Source of the DNA: Microcaldota archaeon
GTDB taxonomy: Archaea > Micrarchaeota > Micrarchaeia > Micrarchaeales > Micrarchaeaceae
Reading direction: 5' to 3'
Assembly (NCBI GenBank): GCA_021834865.1
Contig: JAKBRD010000042.1
Location: forward strand, 1 to 6,373
Length of the DNA: 6,373 nucleotides
Position numbers and translations under genes: made by a program. Shown here piece after piece: positions 1-6,056 of this stretch; position 1 is the first letter of the stretch, and every line of letters begins with the position of its first letter. The notes beneath the pieces were generated by a model. It did not search any database, was not told where the DNA came from, and saw nothing but the letters and a program-made list of their open reading frames with translations.

Positions 1-2
1 TA

Positions 3-128
3 GTAAGCGACAAGGACAACCCAAGAGATGTCAAGCGCGATGCCGATACTGCTTCGCTTAAGCTTACAAGACTGGGCGCAGAAGTTAAAAGGTATGATAC
101 ACGGACCGTAAGAAAAAGCTTCGCATAA
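3..128 (+). CDS. C-terminal fragment of an unrecognised protein (5' end outside the window)
   Basis: An open frame runs from the left edge (first full codon at base 3) to a TAA at 126-128 and encodes the last 41 residues of a protein. The peptide is strongly charged and hydrophilic, rich in Lys, Arg and Asp, with one helix-like stretch followed by a short beta-like stretch (LGAEVKRYDTRTV). No membrane segment or clear motif is visible, and I do not recognise the family. It is on the plus strand and converges tail to tail with the transporter gene, whose stop lies at 223-225. The 94-base gap between the two stops contains no convincing terminator. Forty-one open codons could occur by chance; the soluble-protein-like composition and sensible stop position favour a real gene end. 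Confidence 0.5.
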   Translation, partial: VSDKDNPRDVKRDADTASLKLTRLGAEVKRYDTRTVRKSFA

Positions 129-222
129 GCAGTTTTGCATAAATGAAGTTGCTCGCTAATCGCAGCTTTGCAAATATGCTACAAAGATTATGCTATCACA
201 GGTTATTGACATATTCGGTTAT

Positions 223-1101
223 TTAAAACAAGGCCAGAAGGATAGCAGCCACAACCATTATTCCGAACCCGGTCCACTGCAGGGACCTTAGCTTATCTTT
301 ATAGAAAAGCCTGCCCAGCAGTGCCACGAATATTGGACTTATGGCAATAATGCCGGCACCTATGGCTACAAAGCTTGTTGTGCTTACAAAACCGAATGCG
401 TCGTTGCCCAATGCATCTATAATACCTATGAGTGCTGCCATAGCTATTGGAATGTAGAGGGAACGAATGGCTGGCAAATGCCTTGTTTTTGCAGTATGCC
501 TTACTCTATTTGAAGAGATAAAAAAGAACACAACAACTGCTGCTGCAGCTACAATCCTAGCTATGAGCAGAGGTTCTGCAAAGCTTCCGGAAGTATGTAT
601 AACTTCTATCATCAGAACCCAGAAAAGGCCCCATGAAATATTGGCTAGTACTGCGTACAGGAGGCGCAGGTTGAACTTGAGGTTCTCGCTCAGCATTACG
701 ATTACTGATCCGCAGAATATTACCACAATAAGAAGAGAGTTCATCAGGCTTATCTTCTCTCCCAGGCCGATTATACCGAAAAGGATTATTATTGCTGGAA
801 GGATTTCGTTTATTACGAATGTGCTTGTTACGTTTTCTGTAGATACGGATTTGTATATGAGCATAAAGCCTGCACCCCAGAAAAGGCCGGCTATCGCCGA
901 AAGCACGATTCCGAAATATGTCATAGAAGAAGGATATAGCATTGCTACTATGGCAAATGGCAACAGGCCCACTACGAGGATTATCGAAGTGGTCAGGCTT
1001 ATGCCAAGCTTAGATACCGGCTTTTTGGAAAGGGCGTCCTCGAAACCCCAAAGAAGCGATGCGGACAATGCAGCAATTATCACGTACTGCATCAGATCCA
1101 T
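223..1101 (-). CDS. DMT-superfamily (EamA-type) ten-helix membrane transporter
   Basis: The 292-residue product is an integral membrane protein of the drug/metabolite transporter type. I count ten hydrophobic helices, near residues 5-20, 34-55, 63-83, 93-112, 119-136, 145-168, 177-195, 214-233, 240-263 and 274-292. They form two tandem EamA halves (about 8-137 and 146-292). Each half ends in the familiar pattern of a short charged loop before the last helix: LGEKISLMNS in the first, FYKDKLRSLQWTG in the second. Length is normal for the family, and the protein is complete. The substrate cannot be read from sequence; members move amino acids, nucleotide sugars, drugs or small metabolites. The start at 1099-1101 is preceded by GGCGGTAAA, a poor ribosome-binding site; an ATG three codons later is an alternative. 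The gene lies 60 bases downstream of the tRNA on the same strand. A weak TATA-like stretch near 1146-1155 could drive it, or it could be read from the tRNA promoter. Confidence 0.88.
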   Translation of the reverse strand: MDLMQYVIIAALSASLLWGFEDALSKKPVSKLGISLTTSIILVVGLLPFAIVAMLYPSSMTYFGIVLSAIAGLFWGAGFMLIYKSVSTENVTSTFVINEILPAIIILFGIIGLGEKISLMNSLLIVVIFCGSVIVMLSENLKFNLRLLYAVLANISWGLFWVLMIEVIHTSGSFAEPLLIARIVAAAAVVVFFFISSNRVRHTAKTRHLPAIRSLYIPIAMAALIGIIDALGNDAFGFVSTTSFVAIGAGIIAISPIFVALLGRLFYKDKLRSLQWTGFGIMVVAAILLALF

Positions 1102-1161
1102 TTTACCGCCGAAGCCAATGTGCTGGAAAGAAGTCTTGATTGCGAACTTTATGCAAGGGCA

Positions 1162-1236
1162 TGGGCCTGGTGAGATTTGAACTCACGACCTACGGCTTAT
1201 AAGACCGCCGCTCTGACCAGGCTGAGCTACAAGCCC
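1162..1236 (-). tRNA. tRNA-Ile with anticodon UAU (reads AUA)
   Basis: Read on the minus strand, 75 bases fold into a full cloverleaf. The acceptor stem is GGGCUUG with CAGGCCC (six Watson-Crick pairs and one G-U), with discriminator A73. U8 and A9 are followed by D stem GCUC/GAGC with G18-G19 in the loop. The anticodon stem GCGGU/GCCGU closes the loop CUUAUAA, with U33 before anticodon UAU (bases 1199-1201) and A37-A38 after it. A five-base variable loop is followed by T stem GUGAG/CUCAC and loop UUCAAAU. No CCA is encoded and no intron is seen. UAU pairs with the isoleucine codon AUA. Most archaea use a CAU-anticodon tRNA with agmatidine for this codon, so the UAU form is unusual. Identity as Ile rests on the anticodon and A73. 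Confidence 0.95.
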
Positions 1237-1263
1237 ATTGCTGCAGAAAGTTATGTTGAAAAG

Positions 1264-1274
1264 CATATTTATTA
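1264..1274 (-). promoter_or_regulatory. TATA-like box A for the tRNA-Ile gene
   Basis: On the minus strand the gap between the aglB stop and the tRNA contains TAATAAATATG, an A/T-rich archaeal box A-like element. Its centre is about 33 bases upstream of tRNA base G1. With the usual box A to start distance of about 25 bases, transcription would start about seven bases before the tRNA. This is the only strongly A/T-rich block in the 59-base gap and suggests that the tRNA does not depend on read-through from aglB. No clear BRE was identified. Confidence 0.5.
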
Positions 1275-1295
1275 CTTTTGAATTGCACCTGCCCA

Positions 1296-4200
1296 TTACT
1301 GCATCGTCAGATTGTTGTGGACGTAGCTGGGCTTCGACGGCACTGGAGGAAGTCCTCCTGTGTAATTGGTTATTTCCAGTATCCTTAGAGGATACGTTCC
1401 GTTTATAAGGTTCTCGCCAGGCGTAGTTGTGACATTCGGATATACCTGCTTGAATCCTGGCAGCGAGCCAAACATGAAGCCCTTGTAGAAGTTGGATATG
1501 TAGAAGGACGACGGAGCGTCGGTTATCGTATCGTTCGGGCCATTTGGAGTATATGCTACAAGATACTGGACGAAGTTTATCCCGTCTATGTTAGTAACTC
1601 CCAAATCGTACGACAAAGGTATCATTGCGTTTATCTTCGTGCCGTTGCTGTTGTAGAGCTGTATGTCTCCATTCTTTGTTGGCGACGTGCTGACACAAAC
1701 AGTAGTGTTGGACAGGGAATTCCCTATGGCAGTGTACGCCTTTATGTAAAGGTTGGTGCTGTTGGATATTGAGCAGTAGTAGTTTATGTTTTGCGAAGTC
1801 GTCGAATTTGGAGGCTCTAGCGCCGCAAGCGGCAGGAACGCATACTCTGGATCGTGGCTAATTTCGCAAGGCGAAGTGCCAAGCGCATAAGGCACAGGAG
1901 GGGTCTGCGCTGCTCCCTGAGCTATTGCGTATGCCCTTGAGGTCTCGTTGATGTTTACGCATGCAAGGAAGTCTAGTGCCTGCCATTTTTGTATTAATCC
2001 CTGGTCAAATACTATGTAGCGCGTCTGGTTCGTGTTCATCATGTTCCTCAATGTGGCTGGAGTATAGTTGTCCTTTGGCCCCAGAACGTAGCTGGCAGCC
2101 ACTGCATAGTCTTCCGTTGGCTTTGAGTTGTCTCCGCGTATTACCGCGTTGCTGTGCCCGAACCAGTTTATCCAGTCGCCGTAGTCCCACCATGTCAGAA
2201 CGCGAGGCGCATATGGGCCGACATTGGCGCGCATCCATGCGGTTGCCGAAAGCCAGTAGCTTGGCACAACGTTGCAGAAGAGGTCGTAGCCTATGCTCGA
2301 CGTAGCTGCTATCGTGCTGCAAGCGGTTGCAGGGTTAGCAGAGTATACTGAGCTTGAGCTCACAGCAGACACTATGGAGCTTATCTCCCCTAGCATCAAG
2401 CTGCCGTTAATCAGCGTGCCAACTATGAATATTACGAAGAATATGCCAAAGACGTACCATAGCTGCTTTTTGTAATCATCCATCTTGTGCATCAGCAGCA
2501 GGGCTATTATGAATATCAGAGCGAATATCGGAGATATGAAAAATATCCCAAGGCTTATGGCTGCGGTTATATAGAATTCTGCATTCTTTACCGGATTTGC
2601 CTCAAACATGTTGGAGTATTTGGTATTTGTGGCAATTTCATAAATGAAGCCGCCTGCTATTCCCATTATTATGGCAAGTATTATTCCATAGAACGAGCCA
2701 AGTATTATCAGTATTGCCCCGGCAGCTACGAGCACCCCTATTATTGCTGCCTCTGCATACTTGAGCTTAAACCCATTCCTGAATAGGTATATGCCCTCGC
2801 CGAGCATTATGCAGAATAGCAGTATGTATACCGTGCCGAAGTGCGGCATATATTTTACCTCGGAGAAACCAGCGAACATTAGAGGCGTAGCTATCGAAAG
2901 GTAAAGTATCGATGTGCTGCTTTTCTTGTAGAATATGCTCAGCACTATAAGAACCAGAGAAACTATGCTTATGACCCATATGAGAAGAGGTATTCCTGCT
3001 ATGTCTGAACCTATGAAGCCAAAACCGGAAGCTCCGAAGTTATACATGGCTCCAGTAGGTATGAATTCTTCGACCGTCATAAACAATGGGGTTGATGGCG
3101 TAGTAAATCTCTTGCTGAGATTGACATATGCGGTTATCGGCTTGCCAGCTGGAGTGAAAGCTATTACCAAGAAAGCGACTATGATTATGACCAGTATCCA
3201 TTCAAGGTATGCCTTCATGTTTACCTCCTTGAAAAGCAGGTGGCGCTTAGCCAGCATCCCGGGAACAAACTCTATTATTGCAACAGCTATTAGCGCTAGA
3301 AGCGGGCCGCTTACGGTTATAGGTAAGCCTAGAATCGAAGGAATCCTTCCCGATAGCGTTGCGTGGTACGGGTTGTACATAGCCAGGAATATTGCTATGA
3401 CTATTATGACTATGGCGTTCATCTGGTAGAAGTACTTGCTTGTCTTGTTCTGCAGAACATTGACAACGCCCTGGACTATTATGTATATGGTGAGCACGCC
3501 AGCATCTACGGTATAGTAGTGCGCTCCGAGGAAGGTAGTCACGAACGCAAGCCCTGCGAGTATTGCAAGGCGCTTGCTCTTCATATCCTTTATTGCTAGC
3601 GCGTATGCCGCAAAGAAGAAGAAAAGTGTGAATATGCCCCAGGGCTCGAGGAGCTGCTCGCCGGAAACGAATGTTGTATACAGCACAGGCATCGTAGACG
3701 CTAAAGCAGCGCCTATGAGCGCTATCTTGTTGCCGTATTCGTAATATAGAAGCATGAAAACCGAGAAAACCAGCAAAGCTGCCGTTATTGGCGGGTATAT
3801 TCCGCCGACATAGCTCATTAGCGAAGTGGAGAACGTCGTATACTTTGGCCCGAATGCGTTCGAAAGGTCATACCAGTATGCCTCCAGATACGGGACCACT
3901 GGCTGGATCCTCATGCTTGTGCCTTGCGGCACTACAGGCCATGCGCTTGGCGATAGATAAATCTGATAGCCAAACGTAAGTATGGACTCTGCGGAAAGCA
4001 TGTCGAAATACGGGTCAAACTCGAAGAATTTCGGCGTTATTCCTACGCTCATCATGCGCGTGCCGAAAACCAAAAGCATTAGCAGCGCCAAAACAAGATA
4101 TGTCTTGTTTATCTGCATTCCTGATTTTGCAGCTACGTTCTTTGCGGCGTTGTTTGAGAGCTTGTTCAGCAGAATACGCTCCTCCTGCTCGTGGTCCTTT

Positions 4201-4754
4201 ATAAGCCTGTTCCTCTCGTCAGATTGAAGCGCGCTTATGCGTTCCTTGTCCTGCTCCGATAGGTTTATGGCGTTGAGTTCCCTCGTGTGCCTTTCTGAAA
4301 GCACCTTTTCCTCTTCGATGTGCTTTTCTATTATCGATTTGGCAGCGTCGAAGGACCTGAGCTGGTGCCTCAGTTCAGAGAGCTCCATCGTTTCGCTCTG
4401 CTTCATGCCGTCAATCTGCGCTTCTTCTGCCTTCGCCTCCTTGCCCCTTGATACTGGATTGGAAAGGCTTAGCTTGAATACGCCCTGCCACGCGCACAGG
4501 ATTATGCCGACTATTGAGAGTATAACAGCATTTACCTCGACAAGAGCCAGAGAGAATGCAAAGAAGTGGATGTAATTCATCAGGTAGGACTCAAGCCACG
4601 TAAGGGTAGGAACTGCCACGAGCCCGAATATAAATCCGATTACGGAGATCTCGAAAAGCCCGAGCTTTGTCTTCTTTAGCAGGGCAAATGCGAAAAGCTC
4701 TCCAGGTATCGTAAGCGTCAATAACGCTATTATGCCCACAAGCAATATGTCCAT
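1296..4754 (-). CDS. aglB: Archaeal oligosaccharyltransferase AglB (STT3 family) with a coiled-coil N-terminal extension
   Basis: AglB is the catalytic subunit of archaeal N-glycosylation: it moves a glycan from a dolichol carrier to Asn in N-X-S/T sequons on the outer face of the membrane. The 1152-residue product has the STT3 hallmarks. Asp247 lies in FEFDPYF, in the first outer loop just after the core's first helix (about 217-236). TVEE at 560-563 matches the TIXE motif. WWDYGDW at 855-861 is the sequon-binding signature. Asp917 to Lys923 (FDQGLIQKWQAL) fits the DK/MI element. Acidic residues 366 and 370 lie where the second metal-binding motif is expected, but with unusual spacing. Many hydrophobic helices fill 217-805; the C-terminal domain (about 806-1152) is soluble and probably external. 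Residues 1-216 are extra: three helices (3-25, 34-58, 62-90) and a charged coiled coil (about 104-200). The start is 23 bases after the rps3 stop, so co-transcription with the ribosomal genes is likely. No strong ribosome-binding site is seen. Met213 would give a core-only protein. Confidence 0.95.
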   Translation of the reverse strand: MDILLVGIIALLTLTIPGELFAFALLKKTKLGLFEISVIGFIFGLVAVPTLTWLESYLMNYIHFFAFSLALVEVNAVILSIVGIILCAWQGVFKLSLSNPVSRGKEAKAEEAQIDGMKQSETMELSELRHQLRSFDAAKSIIEKHIEEEKVLSERHTRELNAINLSEQDKERISALQSDERNRLIKDHEQEERILLNKLSNNAAKNVAAKSGMQINKTYLVLALLMLLVFGTRMMSVGITPKFFEFDPYFDMLSAESILTFGYQIYLSPSAWPVVPQGTSMRIQPVVPYLEAYWYDLSNAFGPKYTTFSTSLMSYVGGIYPPITAALLVFSVFMLLYYEYGNKIALIGAALASTMPVLYTTFVSGEQLLEPWGIFTLFFFFAAYALAIKDMKSKRLAILAGLAFVTTFLGAHYYTVDAGVLTIYIIVQGVVNVLQNKTSKYFYQMNAIVIIVIAIFLAMYNPYHATLSGRIPSILGLPITVSGPLLALIAVAIIEFVPGMLAKRHLLFKEVNMKAYLEWILVIIIVAFLVIAFTPAGKPITAYVNLSKRFTTPSTPLFMTVEEFIPTGAMYNFGASGFGFIGSDIAGIPLLIWVISIVSLVLIVLSIFYKKSSTSILYLSIATPLMFAGFSEVKYMPHFGTVYILLFCIMLGEGIYLFRNGFKLKYAEAAIIGVLVAAGAILIILGSFYGIILAIIMGIAGGFIYEIATNTKYSNMFEANPVKNAEFYITAAISLGIFFISPIFALIFIIALLLMHKMDDYKKQLWYVFGIFFVIFIVGTLINGSLMLGEISSIVSAVSSSSVYSANPATACSTIAATSSIGYDLFCNVVPSYWLSATAWMRANVGPYAPRVLTWWDYGDWINWFGHSNAVIRGDNSKPTEDYAVAASYVLGPKDNYTPATLRNMMNTNQTRYIVFDQGLIQKWQALDFLACVNINETSRAYAIAQGAAQTPPVPYALGTSPCEISHDPEYAFLPLAALEPPNSTTSQNINYYCSISNSTNLYIKAYTAIGNSLSNTTVCVSTSPTKNGDIQLYNSNGTKINAMIPLSYDLGVTNIDGINFVQYLVAYTPNGPNDTITDAPSSFYISNFYKGFMFGSLPGFKQVYPNVTTTPGENLINGTYPLRILEITNYTGGLPPVPSKPSYVHNNLTMQ

Positions 4755-4777
4755 TTAAGCTACCGTAACTTCACAAT

Positions 4778-5401
4778 TCAGCTGTTGAGTATGGATTTTG
4801 GTATTTCTATCTTGCCAAGCTGCCTGTCAGGGAATACTGTTCCTGGAGGCACTATCCTTACTCTTACGCCTATGGCGCCGTATTTCGGGTATGCTGTTGC
4901 ATCTCCCTCAAGCACGAGATTCGTGACATCGCCGGCCTTTGGTATGTAGCCGACGCTCTTTCTTACTGTTTTTGCCCTCGCGCCCTTTGCGGCTAGCTTG
5001 CCCCTTATTATTATCTCTGCGCCAAGAGCCCCATTCTCCATTATGCTCTTCAGCGTAAACTGCATTATCTTCCTTGGGTTTATCGACCTTTCAAGCTTGA
5101 ACGTTATGTCCTTTGCGACAAGCAGGGGCTCGAGCATTTTGTTCTGCACCTCAATGACGCTTATCTGCGGGTTGTTGACGTTGAAGTTCTTGTGTATCGA
5201 TTCCGTAAGCTCGTTTATGCTCTTTCCCATCCTTCCTATGACCCTTCCCGGGTTCAGGACGTATACGGTTATTCTTGTAAGCACTGGCGTCTTCTGTATC
5301 TCAACCCTCGAGAAGCCGGCCTTTGTCAGCTCCTTGCTCAGGAACTTTGAGATATTCATCTTTATTATTGCGTCGTCTATAAACTTCATTTCTATTGCCA
5401 T
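4778..5401 (-). CDS. rps3: Small ribosomal subunit protein uS3
   Basis: uS3 sits at the head of the 30S subunit by the mRNA entry channel and binds 16S rRNA. The 207-residue product is complete and of archaeal type. Its N-terminus MAIEMKFIDDAI resembles the usual archaeal start and supports the ATG at 5399-5401 rather than Met5. A type II KH domain follows, with the RNA-binding GXXG loop as GRMG at 56-59 within PGRVIGRMGKSINELTE. The C-terminal domain includes GAEIIIRGKLAAKGARAKT (127-145) and GVRVRIVPPGTVFPD (178-192). The gene starts four bases after the rpl22 stop and ends 23 bases before aglB. ATA encodes 23 of its 25 isoleucines (ATC at residue 17, ATT at 83). The usual archaeal downstream partner rpl29 is missing. 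Confidence 0.97.
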   Translation of the reverse strand: MAIEMKFIDDAIIKMNISKFLSKELTKAGFSRVEIQKTPVLTRITVYVLNPGRVIGRMGKSINELTESIHKNFNVNNPQISVIEVQNKMLEPLLVAKDITFKLERSINPRKIMQFTLKSIMENGALGAEIIIRGKLAAKGARAKTVRKSVGYIPKAGDVTNLVLEGDATAYPKYGAIGVRVRIVPPGTVFPDRQLGKIEIPKSILNS

Positions 5402-5404
5402 CGA

Positions 5405-5414
5405 ATCATACCTT
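5405..5414 (-). promoter_or_regulatory. Possible ribosome-binding site for rps3, overlapping the rpl22 stop
   Basis: On the minus strand the end of rpl22 reads AAGGTATGAT just before the rps3 ATG. The AAGGT core ends eight bases before the start codon and overlaps the last codons and the stop of rpl22. It resembles the archaeal anti-16S core GGTGAT only partly, but the spacing is right and it supports the ATG at 5399-5401. Overlap with the preceding stop fits translational coupling of rpl22 and rps3. Confidence 0.4.
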
Positions 5415-6056
5415 TTGTGCTGCTACCTCGGCCTTCTGCTGGGGCTGCTGTTTTTCCTTTGCCGCAGGCTTGGGCTTTGGAGCCGTCTTCGGCGCTTGCT
5501 TCTTGGAAGCTTTCTTTGACAAAGCGCTGTTGAGGTTTAGCATCTTCGTTGCCTTTTCTCCCAGTTTTACGTCCTCTGGCACTGCTATTCCTATTTCGAC
5601 CTTGGCGAATTCTACGTCCGAATGCCTCATCGTAGCGAATCCGTAGCTGTCACTGTGATAAAGCATTCCCTTTGATGGAGTCCTCCTGTATATCTGCGTT
5701 TTGTTTGCAGATGCGTGGACTACGAAAAGGTTATCCGTTTCAATGCCCTTGCTCTTGGCGTTGCTTATTGCCATTTCCAGGACTTTCTTAACTATTGCAG
5801 CGCATTTTACTGGGTATCTGCCCTTGCGGCCTCCGAGCTCATGTCTCGAGCCCATGCCCTTGTTGTGGTTCCTGTATGGCACAGGTGCAGATGCTTTTAT
5901 TACCTTTTCTAGCGCTTCGGCAGCCTGCGCTGCGTTCTTGTACCTCACGTAGTCGCATATGGCTCCCAGGTCCTTGAAGCTGGCGTTTATGTCCTTTGCG
6001 CCGGCGAAGATTACCTTTCCCTTTTCCATGTTGAAAGAATAGTTCAAAAAAATCAC
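5406..6056 (-). CDS. rpl22: Large ribosomal subunit protein uL22
   Basis: uL22 binds 23S rRNA and lines the peptide exit tunnel with a long beta hairpin. The 216-residue product matches the archaeal family through PVPYRNHNKGMGSR (58-71), GGRKGRYPVKCAAIVKKVLE (75-94), the helix AISNAKSKGIETDNLFVVHA (96-115) and a hairpin near 118-145. I chose the GTG at 6054-6056, directly after the rps19 stop, because the residues it adds (LNYSF) resemble the conserved Tyr-Ser near the N-terminus of archaeal uL22. Starting at the ATG at 6027-6029 would lose them; a TTG at codon 4 would keep them. Residues 178-216 form a low-complexity Lys/Ala/Pro/Gln tail, so the protein is longer than typical archaeal uL22 (about 150-160 residues). 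No clear ribosome-binding site precedes either start, so translation may depend on coupling to rps19. Confidence 0.96.
   Translation of the reverse strand: MIFLNYSFNMEKGKVIFAGAKDINASFKDLGAICDYVRYKNAAQAAEALEKVIKASAPVPYRNHNKGMGSRHELGGRKGRYPVKCAAIVKKVLEMAISNAKSKGIETDNLFVVHASANKTQIYRRTPSKGMLYHSDSYGFATMRHSDVEFAKVEIGIAVPEDVKLGEKATKMLNLNSALSKKASKKQAPKTAPKPKPAAKEKQQPQQKAEVAAQKV

Noticed and set aside
166..186. Inverted repeat CTTTG/CAAAG with an 11-base loop in the convergent gap, considered as a terminator.
   Set aside because: A five-base stem with a large loop and no T run on either strand is within chance.
129..222. Convergent gap searched for a C/D-box RNA, tRNA or small ORF.
   Set aside because: No C box (RUGAUGA), no cloverleaf and no start with a sensible frame was found on either strand.
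467..1180. A 237-codon open frame on the plus strand opposite the transporter gene, running into the tRNA.
   Set aside because: It is antisense to a clear ten-helix transporter and ends inside the tRNA. Its product lacks a recognisable domain. Codon choice in the true gene explains the lack of stops in this frame.
2935..3429. A 164-codon plus-strand frame, and several others of 60-114 codons, inside the aglB region.
   Set aside because: They lie opposite a continuous AglB reading frame with conserved motifs, and their products look like random antisense translation.
1296..4754. AglB read as two genes, an upstream coiled-coil protein and a core starting at Met213.
   Set aside because: The frame is unbroken, there is no stop or ribosome-binding site at the junction, and the predicted topology of the extension fits the core. 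Kept as one gene, with the alternative start noted.
4998..5519. A 173-codon plus-strand frame opposite rps3 and rpl22.
   Set aside because: Both minus-strand genes are certain ribosomal proteins. The antisense product is Leu/Ser/Phe-rich without a motif.
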